64,000 nt of DNA from Nocardioides campestrisoli (GCF_013624435.2 NZ_CP061768.1:310001-374000); one strand, 5' to 3'. Shown: positions 16,930 to 25,639, counted from the stretch's first letter. Numbers and translations: made by a program. The notes: generated by a model not told the origin, from the sequence alone.

Positions 16930-17551
16930 CCCCGCGGCCCTCCCGGCTGCCGACGTACGCCGTCGCCCGGACCCGGGCCAGCCACCGCGGCACCACGGTC
17001 CATCCGGGAGGGCTGTGCAGCACCGGGTCGAGGTCGACCCGGTCGGGGGCGACCTCCTCCAGGGTCAGCAGCCCCGCCTGGAGCACCCGGTGGGGCGTCG
17101 CCACCCGCCAGGTGATCCGCACCGGCAGGTGCTCGGCGGGCTCGCCCGGCCGCGGCGAGACCAGCCGCGGGTCGTCGACCGTCAGCAGCACCTGCGCCCG
17201 GGTGCCGTCCGGCCCCTCCCAGGGCATCAGCGTGCTCAGCGTGGCCCGGTGCCAGCGACGGACCGGGCGCAGCACGAGCCTGCGCCACCCGCGGCTCCCG
17301 ACGGTGGTGGCCAGCACGTCGACCGGCCCGTCGGCGGTCTCCACCCGGGTCCCCACCCCGAGCAGGTCCGGCCAGCCGGCGAGCACCCCGACCCCTTGGG
17401 AGAGCCGCACGGCACAGCGGTGCGGTCCCGGGGGCAGCGGGCCGTCGCCGGTCAGCTCCAGCGACCCGGCGTACGACGCCCCCACGGGGTGGAAGGCCCG
17501 GGCACGGCGCACCCGGGCGAGCAGGCGGAACGAGGTCTGCAGCAGGTCCAT
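16892..17551 (-). CDS. Uncharacterised actinobacterial protein
   Basis: Not recognised as a named family. The 219-residue product is soluble, Arg/Leu-rich and has no signal peptide or membrane helix. Distinctive segments are FHPVGASYAGSLEL, RCAVRLSQGVGVLAGWPDLLGVGTRV and VDVLATTVGSRGWRRLVLRPVRR. It ends in a 38-nt convergent overlap with the DUF72 gene and lies 16 nt after the GH43-like gene on the same strand, so it may be the last gene of the cation-transporter/GH43 transcript. Confidence 0.6.
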   Translation of the reverse strand: MDLLQTSFRLLARVRRARAFHPVGASYAGSLELTGDGPLPPGPHRCAVRLSQGVGVLAGWPDLLGVGTRVETADGPVDVLATTVGSRGWRRLVLRPVRRWHRATLSTLMPWEGPDGTRAQVLLTVDDPRLVSPRPGEPAEHLPVRITWRVATPHRVLQAGLLTLEEVAPDRVDLDPVLHSPPGWTVVPRWLARVRATAYVGSREGRGVSPAGRVLRAVR

Positions 17552-17567
17552 GCCAGCCGGTACCCGG

Positions 17568-18593
17568 CTAGCGGCGCAACCACCCCGTGATCGTCGGGAT
17601 GCCCTCGACCCAGCGCAGCCGGGCGGCGTACATCGCCCGCTCGGCGCGCTGCCGGACCCGCTTGGACCAGTCGAACCCCGAGGCGCACGGCTTCGGCTTC
17701 CCGTGGCAGACCCAGCCGTGCAGGAAGAGCCGGGAGCCGGCCAGGTCGGCGCCGCCGGGACCGCACAGCCCGGTGGTCGTCCGGTCGAGCAGCACCCCGC
17801 TCTCGGCCGTGCTCCAGTCCGTCACGGTCGGCGAGCGCAGCCAGATCGTCTGGTAGGTGCACCGGGTGTAGTCGCCCTCGGAGAGCAGCAGCACCCACCC
17901 CTCGGGCCGCTGGACCAGCAACGGGTTCTCCACCACCCCGGGGTAGCGGTAGAGCTCGACGCTGGTCGCCCCGGACCGCACCCGGGTGCCGGAGCGGTCC
18001 AGCGGCACGGTGCGGATCGATGACGGGATCCGGTCGGTCTTGTAGAGCAGCTGGAGCCCGTCCTCGCCGACGTGCAGCGACGGGTCGATCACCCCCGCCC
18101 GGGGCAGGCTGGGGTCGCGGGGGAGCAGCGGGTCCTCGGCGGTCGGGACCTTCCTCACGTACGCCGGGCAGACCAGCGGGCGCCCGCCCACCGGGGTGAA
18201 GCCGTCCAGCGCCTTGCGGGAGCGCGCCACCCCGATGCACCGGCCGTACGGGCCGAGCCCGCGCACCGGAGCGGAGTAGTAGAGCACCCACCACCCGCGG
18301 ACCCGCTTCACGTCCGCCGCCCAGATGTCGCCGGGCCGTGACCAGGAGGGCAGCCGGGTCAGCGCCGGGCCGTGCCGCTGCCAGCGGCCGTTGCGGCTCC
18401 GGGTCCAGGCGCGCGGGGCGCGCTCGCCGGTGGCGAAGGCGACGTAGCCGCCCCCCAGCCGCTCGACCGCGGGGTCGGCGAAGTTGCCGCGCAGCACCGG
18501 GCGCGGCACGTCGGTGGCGGCGAGCGCCGGAGTGGGCGCGAGCGGGAGCAGGAGCGCCAGGGCCAGCCCCAGCGCTGCGAGCGGAGGCCTCAC
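17568..18593 (-). CDS. Secreted glycoside hydrolase family 43-like protein
   Basis: Secreted protein of 341 residues with signal peptide RPPLAALGLALALLLPLAPTPALA. The mature part resembles five-bladed beta-propeller GH43/GH62/GH32 folds: GNFADPAVERLGGGYVAFAT with the probable base Asp, DIWAADVKRVRGWWVLYYSAP, a central VIDPSLHVGEDG and later PGVVENPLLVQRPEGWVLLLSEG with a possible acid Glu. A polysaccharide substrate is likely but unassigned. The GTG start at 18593 overlaps the cation-transporter stop by 4 nt. Confidence 0.7.
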   Translation of the reverse strand: MRPPLAALGLALALLLPLAPTPALAATDVPRPVLRGNFADPAVERLGGGYVAFATGERAPRAWTRSRNGRWQRHGPALTRLPSWSRPGDIWAADVKRVRGWWVLYYSAPVRGLGPYGRCIGVARSRKALDGFTPVGGRPLVCPAYVRKVPTAEDPLLPRDPSLPRAGVIDPSLHVGEDGLQLLYKTDRIPSSIRTVPLDRSGTRVRSGATSVELYRYPGVVENPLLVQRPEGWVLLLSEGDYTRCTYQTIWLRSPTVTDWSTAESGVLLDRTTTGLCGPGGADLAGSRLFLHGWVCHGKPKPCASGFDWSKRVRQRAERAMYAARLRWVEGIPTITGWLRR

Positions 18594-19489
18594 CAGCTGA
18601 GCTCGCGGCAGTCGGAGGCGTCGTTCTCGACCTGGAGCGTGGCGTGGTCGACGCCGAACCGCTCCAGCAGCACGGTGCGGGCCGCGCCCAGCACGGCGTC
18701 CGGGGGAGTCGACCCGGCGACCAGGTGGGCGGTAGCCACGTTCATCCCCGAGGTGAGCGTCCACAGGTGCAGGTCGTGCACCTCCTGCACGCCCGGCACC
18801 TGTGCCAGCGCCGACTCGACGTCGGCCGGGACCATGCCGGACGGAGCGTGCTGGCCCAGCACCGCGAGCACCTCGCGGCCGAGCAGGACCGCGCGGACCG
18901 TGACGAAGACCGCCACCGCCAGCGCCACCCCGGTGTCCCACCAGGCGCTGCCGGTCACCGCGACCAGCACGCCGGCCGCGATCACCCCGACCGAGCCGAC
19001 GGTGTCGGCGACCACCTCGAGGTAGGCGCCCTTGACGTTGAGGGACTCCCCGGCGCCACCGCGCAGCAGGACCAGGGCGACGAGGTTGGCCAGCAGACCG
19101 AGCGCGCCGACGACCATCATCGGCCCGGCGTCCACCTCGACGCTCTCGCCGATCCGCGAGAGCGCGGTGACGCCGACGTACGCCGCGGCGCCCAGCATCA
19201 GCAGCACCACCAGGCCGGAGGCGAAGATCTCGGCCCGGTAGGACCCGTAGGTCCGCAGGCCGGTGCGGTCGCGGCGGACCGCGATCCGGGTGGCGGCCAG
19301 GGCCGCGCCCAGCGCGACCACGTCGGCGGCCATGTGGCCGGCGTCGGAGAGCAGCGCCAGGGAGCCGGAGAGCAGGCCGGCGACCAGCTCGACCACGAAG
19401 AAGGTGGCGATGACACCGAACGCCACGGCGAGCCGCCAGCGGTGCCGACCGCCCGCGTGGCTCGACCCGTGCCCGTGCCCTGCGCCCAT
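18590..19489 (-). CDS. Cation diffusion facilitator (CzcD-like)
   Basis: Six-TM divalent metal/H+ antiporter, 299 residues, probably exporting Zn or similar ions. The N-terminus is His-rich (MGAGHGHGSSHAGGRH). The transport site has SDAGHMAAD in TM2 and, in TM5, YLEVVADTVGS, where the usual HxxxD is ExxxD. The cytoplasmic C-terminal domain contains VHDLHLWTLTSGMNVATAHL and ends in VEND. It is transcribed away from the AraC gene. Confidence 0.9.
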   Translation of the reverse strand: MGAGHGHGSSHAGGRHRWRLAVAFGVIATFFVVELVAGLLSGSLALLSDAGHMAADVVALGAALAATRIAVRRDRTGLRTYGSYRAEIFASGLVVLLMLGAAAYVGVTALSRIGESVEVDAGPMMVVGALGLLANLVALVLLRGGAGESLNVKGAYLEVVADTVGSVGVIAAGVLVAVTGSAWWDTGVALAVAVFVTVRAVLLGREVLAVLGQHAPSGMVPADVESALAQVPGVQEVHDLHLWTLTSGMNVATAHLVAGSTPPDAVLGAARTVLLERFGVDHATLQVENDASDCRELSW

Positions 19490-19540
19490 GACGGTTCAGC
19501 CTAGGGGAATACGTGAGGGTGGGTGGGGTACTGGCGCGCC

Positions 19541-20509
19541 ATGGACGTCCGACCTCACCGCTTCGCGACCCGCGACCCGGCCAGTGCGGAAGAGTTCCTG
19601 CGTGACCGTTGGGACAGCCTGGGCAAGGTCGAGTTCGGCCCCCGCTTCTCCATCGAGGTGAGTGGGATCCAGGCCCCCGACTTCCGGGTCGAACGCCTCA
19701 GTCACAGCTCCAGCATCCGCGTCACCGCCACGGCCCCCGGGCCGGTGCAGGTGGTGGAGGTGCTCGGCGGCACGATCACCGTGGAGGACGGCGACACCGT
19801 CACCCGGATGGGCCCCGGCGAGCTGTTCGCGATCGACGCCGTGATCACCCCGTCGACCACCAGCAGGTCGGTGCACGTCGGAGTGGTCACGCTCTCGCGC
19901 GAGCTGCTCGGCCAGGTGGCGGGGGTGCCGGCCGACCGGCTGCGGATCCCGCGCCGCCAGCCCCTGCCCGCCGCGGCCGACCAGTGGCGCCTGGCCGTAC
20001 GCCGGGCGAACCGGGAGATCTCCGAGCACCTGCGCCGGGGCACCCGCCCGCCGATCGACGTGGCCCATCGGCTGGCCCAGGCCGCCCTGACCGCCTTCGG
20101 CGTGGAGACCGTGCCGCTCGAGCCGACCGACGCCGAGGGGCTGGGCCCGCAGCACCCGGTCAACCAGGCGATCGCCTTCATCGAGGCGCACGCCGGGGAG
20201 TCGCTCAGCGTCACCGACATCGCGCACGCCGCCCGGACCAGCGTGCGGGCGCTCCAGCAGGGCTTCGCCCGCCACCACGACACCAGTCCCACGGCGTACC
20301 TGCGCCGGGTCCGGCTGGAAGGGGCGCACCGCGAGCTCGCCGCCGCCGAGCCGACCGGCCCGGTGACCGTGGCCGACGTCGCGGCCCGGTGGGGGTTCAG
20401 CCAGGCGGGCCGGTTCGCGGCGCACTACCGCGAGGCCTTCGGGGTGCTGCCGAGCGAGACCCTGCGCGCCCGGCCGCACGTCTCCCCGCTCTCCGGTGGG
20501 GCCGAGTAG
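19541..20509 (+). CDS. AraC-family transcriptional regulator
   Basis: Regulator of 322 residues with an AraC_binding-like N-terminal cupin (ligand or dimerisation) and a C-terminal double helix-turn-helix (about 220-315): VTDIAHAARTSVRALQQGFARHHDTSPTAYLRRVRLEGAHREL and VTVADVAARWGFSQAGRFAAHYREAFGVLPSETLR. The ATG at 19541 follows TACTGG by 6 nt; an in-frame GTG at 19523 is less likely. It lies directly upstream of the 2-oxo acid dehydrogenase operon, a plausible but unproven target, and is divergent from the cation transporter. Confidence 0.88.
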   Translation: MDVRPHRFATRDPASAEEFLRDRWDSLGKVEFGPRFSIEVSGIQAPDFRVERLSHSSSIRVTATAPGPVQVVEVLGGTITVEDGDTVTRMGPGELFAIDAVITPSTTSRSVHVGVVTLSRELLGQVAGVPADRLRIPRRQPLPAAADQWRLAVRRANREISEHLRRGTRPPIDVAHRLAQAALTAFGVETVPLEPTDAEGLGPQHPVNQAIAFIEAHAGESLSVTDIAHAARTSVRALQQGFARHHDTSPTAYLRRVRLEGAHRELAAAEPTGPVTVADVAARWGFSQAGRFAAHYREAFGVLPSETLRARPHVSPLSGGAE

Positions 20510-20530
20510 CCCTTCGTGGACTCGCGCAGG

Positions 20531-20573
20531 TAGGTTGGCGGCACTGTGGTGCCGGTCACACCCCGACCGGCAC
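20531..20573 (+). promoter_or_regulatory. Promoter and leader hairpin of the 2-oxo acid dehydrogenase operon
   Basis: TAGGTT at 20531-20536 looks like a -10. Immediately downstream GTGCCGGTC (20549-20557) and GACCGGCAC (20565-20573) form a perfect 9-bp stem with a 7-nt ACACCCC loop, about 58 nt before the start at 20632. The hairpin would sit at the 5' end of the transcript. It has no following T-run, so it is more likely an mRNA stabiliser or a protein-binding site than a terminator. Confidence 0.45.
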
Positions 20574-20631
20574 GCTGCGGAGCAACCGGACGGTGACCCC
20601 CGGGTCGGTTGCGCGACCTGAAGGAGTGCAC

Positions 20632-21786
20632 GTGAGCCACCACGGATTCGGTCCGGACCTGGTCGAGGTCTTCGGCCCCTCGCAGACCGACGGCGGACCC
20701 GAGCTGGTGCAGCTGCTCACCCCGGAGGGGGAGCGCACCCACCACCCGGAGTTCGACCGCGACTTCAGCGCCGAGGAGCTGCGCGGCTTCTACCGCGACA
20801 TGGTGCTGACCCGGCGCATCGACACCGAGGCGACCGCCCTGCAGCGCCACGGCGAGCTGGGCATCTGGGCGCAGCTGCTCGGCCAGGAGGCCGCGCAGAT
20901 CGGCGCCGGCCGCGCCCTGCGCCCGCAGGACCACGTCTTCCCGACCTACCGCGAGCACGGCGTCGCCTGGTGCCGCGGGGTCGACCCGCTCGCCCTGCTC
21001 GGACTCTTCCGCGGCGTCGACCACGGCTCCTGGGACCCCGCCGAGTTCGGCTTCGGCCTCTACACGATCGTGATCGGCGCGCAGGCGCTGCACGCCACCG
21101 GCTACGCGATGGGCATGCAGCGCGACGGCGTGGTCGGCACCGGCGACCCGGAGCGGGACGCCGCGGTCGTCGCCCACTTCGGCGACGGCGCCTCCAGCCA
21201 GGGCGACGTCAACGAGGCGTTCATCTTCGCCGCCTCCTACCAGGCCCCGGTGGTCTTCTTCTGCCAGAACAACCAGTGGGCGATCTCCGAGCCGATCGAG
21301 CGGCAGTCGCGGATCCCGCTCTACCAGCGGGCGCTGGGCTTCGGCTTCCCCGGCGTCCGGGTCGACGGCAACGACGTGCTGGCGACGTACGCCGTGACCC
21401 AGGCCGCGCTGCAGCGCGCCCGAGACGGCCAGGGCCCGACCCTGGTGGAGGCCTACACCTACCGGATGGGCGCCCACACCACGACCGACGACCCCACCCG
21501 CTACCGGCTCTCCGACGACGTCGAGCGGTGGAAGCTCAAGGACCCGATCTCCCGGCTGGAGGTCTACATGCGGCGCAACGGGCTCGCCGACGCCGAGCTC
21601 GTCGACGCCGTCAAGGAGGAGGCCGACGAGCTGGGCCACCGACTGCGCGAGGGGTGCAAGGCGATGCCCGACCCGCGGGCGCTGGACATGTTCGACCACG
21701 TCTACGCCGAGGAGACCGAGGAGCTGCGCGTCCAGCGCGAGGGCTACGCGGCGTACCTGGCGACCTTCGAGGAGGCCGGCCGATGA
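20632..21786 (+). CDS. pdhA/bkdA: 2-oxo acid dehydrogenase E1 component, alpha subunit
   Basis: Thiamine-diphosphate-dependent E1 alpha, 384 residues, decarboxylating pyruvate or branched-chain 2-oxo acids. Seen: MVLTRRIDTEATALQRHGELGIWAQLLGQEAAQIG, the ThDP/Mg motif HFGDGASSQGDVNEAFIFAASYQAPVVFFCQNN, and the phosphorylation-loop-like YRMGAHTTTDDPTRYR. The GTG at 20632 follows AAGGAG; earlier in-frame codons lie inside the AraC gene. It is followed by E1 beta (ATGA overlap) and E2. Substrate choice between pyruvate and branched-chain acids is uncertain. Confidence 0.93.
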   Translation: MSHHGFGPDLVEVFGPSQTDGGPELVQLLTPEGERTHHPEFDRDFSAEELRGFYRDMVLTRRIDTEATALQRHGELGIWAQLLGQEAAQIGAGRALRPQDHVFPTYREHGVAWCRGVDPLALLGLFRGVDHGSWDPAEFGFGLYTIVIGAQALHATGYAMGMQRDGVVGTGDPERDAAVVAHFGDGASSQGDVNEAFIFAASYQAPVVFFCQNNQWAISEPIERQSRIPLYQRALGFGFPGVRVDGNDVLATYAVTQAALQRARDGQGPTLVEAYTYRMGAHTTTDDPTRYRLSDDVERWKLKDPISRLEVYMRRNGLADAELVDAVKEEADELGHRLREGCKAMPDPRALDMFDHVYAEETEELRVQREGYAAYLATFEEAGR

Positions 21787-22763
21787 GCGAGCAGATCACC
21801 CTGGCCAAGGGGCTCAACGCCGGGCTGCGCAAGGCGATGGAGGGCGACCCCAAGGTGCTGGTGATGGGGGAGGACGTCGGCAAGCTCGGTGGCGTCTTCC
21901 GGATCACCGACGGCCTGCAGAAGGACTTCGGCGAGGACCGGGTGATCGACTCCCCGCTGGCCGAGTCCGGCATCGTCGGCACGGCCGTCGGCCTGGCGCT
22001 GCGCGGCTACCGGCCGGTGGTGGAGATCCAGTTCGACGGCTTCGTCTACCCCGCCTACGACCAGATCGTCTGCCAGGTCGCCAAGATGCACTACCGGTCC
22101 AAGGGCCGCTCGCCGATGCCGATGGTGATCCGGATCCCGTTCGGCGGCGGCATCGGCGCGGTCGAGCACCACTCGGAGTCCCCGGAGGCGCAGTTCGCGC
22201 ACACCCCGGGCCTCAAGGTGGTCGCCTGCTCCAACCCGGTCGACGGCTACTGGATGATCCAGCAGGCGATCGCCTGCGACGACCCGGTGATCTTCCTGGA
22301 GCCCAAGCGGCAGTACCACGCCGACAAGGTGCTCCTCGACGAGTCGATCAGCCCCGACCCGCTCTTCTCCTCCCGGGTGGTGCGCCGTGGTGAGCACGCC
22401 ACGCTGCTCGCCTACGGGCCGACGGTGAAGACCGCCCTCGCGGCCGCCGACGCCGCTGCGGTCGAGGGCAAGTCGCTGGAGGTCATCGACCTGCGCACGC
22501 TCTCGCCGCTGGACATGGGCCCGGTGCTGGACTCGGTACGGCGCACCGGCCGCGCCGTCGTCGCCCACGAGGCGCACGTCAACCTCGGCCTCGGCGCCGA
22601 GCTGGCGGCCCGGATCACCGAGGAGTGCTTCTACTCCCTGGAGGCGCCGGTGCTCCGGGTCGGCGGCTTCGACACGCCGTACCCGGCCTCGCGGATCGAG
22701 GAGGAGTTCCTCCCCGACCTCGACCGGGTGCTGGACGCCGTCGACCGCTCGCTGGACTACTGA
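21783..22763 (+). CDS. pdhB/bkdB: 2-oxo acid dehydrogenase E1 component, beta subunit
   Basis: E1 beta, 326 residues, forming the heterotetramer with E1 alpha. Family motifs: VLVMGEDVGKLGGVFRITDGL, VIDSPLAESGIVGTAVGLALRGYRPVVEIQFDGF, RIPFGGGIGAVEHHSESPEAQFAHTPGLKVV, and the C-terminal transketolase domain with LEVIDLRTLSPLDMG and AHEAHVNLGLGAELAARI. The start overlaps the E1 alpha stop by 4 nt. Confidence 0.94.
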   Translation: MSEQITLAKGLNAGLRKAMEGDPKVLVMGEDVGKLGGVFRITDGLQKDFGEDRVIDSPLAESGIVGTAVGLALRGYRPVVEIQFDGFVYPAYDQIVCQVAKMHYRSKGRSPMPMVIRIPFGGGIGAVEHHSESPEAQFAHTPGLKVVACSNPVDGYWMIQQAIACDDPVIFLEPKRQYHADKVLLDESISPDPLFSSRVVRRGEHATLLAYGPTVKTALAAADAAAVEGKSLEVIDLRTLSPLDMGPVLDSVRRTGRAVVAHEAHVNLGLGAELAARITEECFYSLEAPVLRVGGFDTPYPASRIEEEFLPDLDRVLDAVDRSLDY

Positions 22764-22774
22764 GGAGACCTGAG

Positions 22775-24178
22775 ATGTCCGAGTTCCTGCTGCCCGACGT
22801 CGGCGAGGGCCTCACCGAGGCCGAGCTCGTCTCCTGGAAGGTCAAGGAGGGCGACACGGTCGAGATCAACGAGATCATCTGCGAGATCGAGACCGCCAAG
22901 TCGATCGTCGAGCTGCCCTCGCCGTTCGCCGGCACGGTGCTGGCGCTGATGGTCGCCGAGGGCCAGACGGTCGACGTCGGCACGCCGATCATCTCCATCG
23001 GCGACGCAGCGCCCCCCGCCATGGAGATCGACCTCTCCAACCCCGCCGCCAGCGGCGGTGGCGAGGGCGAGTCCCTGGTCGGGCGCAACAAGGCCGACCG
23101 CGGGCCCCAGCGCCGGGCGCGCAAGGGCGCGGCCTCGCCTGCCTCCCAGGCGGGCGCGCAGGCGCAGCTCCAGGTCCAGGGCGCCTTCGCCCCCGGCGGC
23201 GCCCAGTCGCAGCCGGTGGCCCCGGCCGACGAGCCGCCGGTGCCCGCCGAGTCCGCCGCTCCGGAGCCGGTGCCCACGCTGACCGCGGCGCTCCGCGCCC
23301 TGGCCAAGCCGCCGGTGCGCAAGCTCGCCAAGGAGCTCGGCATCGACCTCAGTACGCTCACCCCCAGCGGTCCGCGCGGCACCGTCTCCCGCGACGACGT
23401 CCGCGCCGCCTCCGTGTCCCTCTCTGCTGGACACGGTGGCGGCGCCGACGTGGGCGAGGCCCTCCCGGAGACGGCCCGCGAGCGCCGCGAGCCGGTCAAG
23501 GGCGTACGCCGGGCGATGGCCCAGGCGATGACCCGCTCGGCCTTCACCAGCCCGCACGTCACCGAGTGGGTCACCGTCGACGTCTCGGCGACCATGCGCT
23601 TCCTCGAGCGGCTCAAGACTCAGCGCGACTTCGCCGGCGTCCGGGTCAGCCCGACGCTGGTGGCCGCCCGGGCCGCGATGCTGGCGATGCGGCGTACTCC
23701 CGAGATCAACTCGTGGTGGGACGAGGAGGCCCAGGAGGTCGTCTACAAGTCCTACGTCAACCTCGGGATCGCGGCGGCCACGCCGCGTGGACTGGTCGTG
23801 CCGACGATCAAGGACGCCGACTCGCTGTCGCTGCTGGAGCTGGCCGAGGCGCTGGGCGAGCTCACCGCCACGGCCCGGGAGGGACGCACCCAGCCCGCCC
23901 AGATGAGCGGGGGCACGTTCACCCTCACCAACGTCGGGGTCTTCGGGGTCGATGCGGGCACGCCGATCATCAACCCCGGCGAGTCGGCGATCCTGTGCCT
24001 GGGCGCGGTCGGCAAGCGGCCCTGGGTCGACGAGGAGACCGGCGAGATCGTCGCGCGCGACGTCACCACCCTGGCGCTCTCCTTCGACCACCGGCACATC
24101 GACGGGGAGAAGGGTTCGCGGTTCCTGGCCGACGTCGCCGGCATCCTCCGCGACCCGGCGAGCGCGCTGTTGTTCTGA
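22775..24178 (+). CDS. pdhC/bkdC: Dihydrolipoamide acyltransferase (E2)
   Basis: E2 core, 467 residues. One lipoyl domain (residues 1-78) carries the lipoylated Lys42 in EIETAKSIVEL. A Gly/Ala/Pro/Gln-rich linker follows, then the peripheral-subunit-binding domain (VRKLAKELGIDLSTLTPSGPRGTVSRDDV) and the catalytic domain ending with LSFDHRHIDGEKGSRFLADV (His and Asp of the transferase site). GAGGAG precedes the ATG. No E3 gene is in the window, so a shared lipoamide dehydrogenase elsewhere is expected. Confidence 0.94.
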   Translation: MSEFLLPDVGEGLTEAELVSWKVKEGDTVEINEIICEIETAKSIVELPSPFAGTVLALMVAEGQTVDVGTPIISIGDAAPPAMEIDLSNPAASGGGEGESLVGRNKADRGPQRRARKGAASPASQAGAQAQLQVQGAFAPGGAQSQPVAPADEPPVPAESAAPEPVPTLTAALRALAKPPVRKLAKELGIDLSTLTPSGPRGTVSRDDVRAASVSLSAGHGGGADVGEALPETARERREPVKGVRRAMAQAMTRSAFTSPHVTEWVTVDVSATMRFLERLKTQRDFAGVRVSPTLVAARAAMLAMRRTPEINSWWDEEAQEVVYKSYVNLGIAAATPRGLVVPTIKDADSLSLLELAEALGELTATAREGRTQPAQMSGGTFTLTNVGVFGVDAGTPIINPGESAILCLGAVGKRPWVDEETGEIVARDVTTLALSFDHRHIDGEKGSRFLADVAGILRDPASALLF

Positions 24179-24187
24179 GTCGACCCG

Positions 24188-24218
24188 CCCCCGGACGGAG
24201 AAATACCCCGTCCGGGGG
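24188..24218 (+). terminator. Rho-independent terminator after E2
   Basis: A perfect 11-bp stem (CCCCCGGACGG at 24188-24198 and CCGTCCGGGGG at 24208-24218) with a 9-nt loop, followed by TGGTTTCG. It starts 9 nt after the E2 stop codon and separates this operon from the kinase-like gene. Confidence 0.85.
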
Positions 24219-24254
24219 TGGTTTCGACTTCATCCACCGGGGTAGAACGTCGCC

Positions 24255-25565
24255 GTGAGCCTGCCATCGTCCCGCATCGGCCCCTTCGTGGTCGGTCGCC
24301 AGATCGGTCGCGGCGGCGTCGGCGTGGTGCACGCGGCGCTGCCGCAGCCGCGACTGGTGGGTCCCGAGGAGCGGCTCTCCGGCCAGCCGCCCGCTGCGGC
24401 GCCCGAGGTGGCGCTCAAGCTGCTGCCGGCCGACCTGGCGCAGGACCGCGACTTCCGGTCCCGGTTCGCCCGGGAGGCGCGCACCCTGGCCCGGCTCGAC
24501 TCCCCGCACGTGCTCCCTGTGCGGGCGTACGGCGAGGAGGGCGGCCGCCTCTACCTGGCCAGCGACCTGGTGCCGGACGGCGACCTCGAGCGGATGCTCC
24601 GTACGCACGGCACACCCCCGGTCGACCTGGCGCTGCGCCTCGTGTCCCAGGCGGCGCTCGGCCTGGCCGACGCCCACGACGCGGGACTGGTGCACGGCGG
24701 GGTCAAACCGGCCAACGTGATGCTGCGCCGGGTGGACGAGGAGTTCCAGGCCTGCCTGACCGACTTCGGCACCGCCCACGGCGCCGCCGGCCCGCTCCAG
24801 CCCGGCAACGCCCGCTGGGCCGCGCCGGAGCTGCACACCGGCGCCGAGCCGTCGGTCGCCTCCGACCTCTACTCGCTGGGTTGCGTGCTCTGGACGGCGC
24901 TCACCGGCTCCGCGCCGTACGACGCGCCCACCGAGTTCCAGCTCGCCTCGGCCCACCTGGGCTCGGCGCCGCGACAGCTCGCCGGCGGCTCCCCGCTGGT
25001 GCTCGAGCTCAACCGGGTGCTGACCAAGGTGCTCGACAAGGACCCGTCCCGTCGGTACACCTCGGCCCGGCAGCTGGCTGACGCGCTGGCTCGGGCCCGG
25101 TCGCTGGCCGGGGCGCGCGAAGCTCCGCTGGTGCCGGCCCCGCCCGTCGGTGGGCCTCCGGTCGTCGTCCCGGTGCCGTCCCGGCCCCGGCGCTGGCGGT
25201 CGGCCCTGGTCGGGGTGGCCGCGCTGGTGCTCGGCATCGTCGGCACCCTGGCGATCGTCGAGGGGGACGCCGTAGGCACCGCTCCTGCCGCGCTCAGCGG
25301 AGGCGACCGGGAGGACGAGCCCGTGCTCAACTCCGAGGCACGGGCGGTCACCAGCATCGCCGACGGCTTCGTCGACGTGCTCCTGGTCGACCAGGAGAAC
25401 GCCCGTTGCATCGCGGGCCGCTGGGTCGAGGAGATGGGGCTCGGCCGGCTCATCGCCGCAGGGTTCCTCGACTCAGACCTGGGCTACCGGGACCATGACC
25501 TGGAGGCCGTCGACCCGGCGATCAAGCAGTCCCTGGAGCAGGCCACGCAGGTCTGCCTTTCCTGA
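24255..25565 (+). CDS. Ser/Thr protein kinase-like membrane protein, predicted pseudokinase
   Basis: PknB-type kinase fold of 436 residues with one TM (about 314-336) and a short extracytoplasmic tail holding two Cys. Glycine loop GRQIGRGGVGVV, ATP Lys55 (VALKLL), DFG Asp170 (TDFGTA) and AAPE are intact. The catalytic loop reads HGGVKPAN (147-154) instead of HRDVKPxN, so the catalytic Asp is Gly149 and phosphotransfer is predicted to be lost or strongly reduced. TAGAAC before the GTG suggests a leaderless start. Loss of activity is inferred; ATP binding may remain. It may act with the zinc-ribbon membrane protein downstream. Confidence 0.85.
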   Translation: MSLPSSRIGPFVVGRQIGRGGVGVVHAALPQPRLVGPEERLSGQPPAAAPEVALKLLPADLAQDRDFRSRFAREARTLARLDSPHVLPVRAYGEEGGRLYLASDLVPDGDLERMLRTHGTPPVDLALRLVSQAALGLADAHDAGLVHGGVKPANVMLRRVDEEFQACLTDFGTAHGAAGPLQPGNARWAAPELHTGAEPSVASDLYSLGCVLWTALTGSAPYDAPTEFQLASAHLGSAPRQLAGGSPLVLELNRVLTKVLDKDPSRRYTSARQLADALARARSLAGAREAPLVPAPPVGGPPVVVPVPSRPRRWRSALVGVAALVLGIVGTLAIVEGDAVGTAPAALSGGDREDEPVLNSEARAVTSIADGFVDVLLVDQENARCIAGRWVEEMGLGRLIAAGFLDSDLGYRDHDLEAVDPAIKQSLEQATQVCLS

Positions 25566-25576
25566 GACGACCCGTG

Positions 25577-25590
25577 TTACTCGCGAGTAA
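25577..25590. promoter_or_regulatory. 14-bp perfect palindrome, operator candidate
   Basis: TTACTCGCGAGTAA is fully self-complementary. It ends 7 nt before a -10-like TAGGTT (25598-25603), so a bound TetR-type dimer would cover the -35 region of the zinc-ribbon protein gene. A related half-conserved site lies in the fadE5 promoter (56725-56738). Confidence 0.6.
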
Positions 25591-25639
25591 AGACCGCTAG
25601 GTTGACGCCCGCTCAGGGAATCTTCGGAGGGGTGTGGAC

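Noticed and set aside
20549..20573. Leader hairpin as a riboswitch or attenuator
   Set aside because: A single 9-bp hairpin without alternative pairing, conserved aptamer elements or a leader peptide does not support it.
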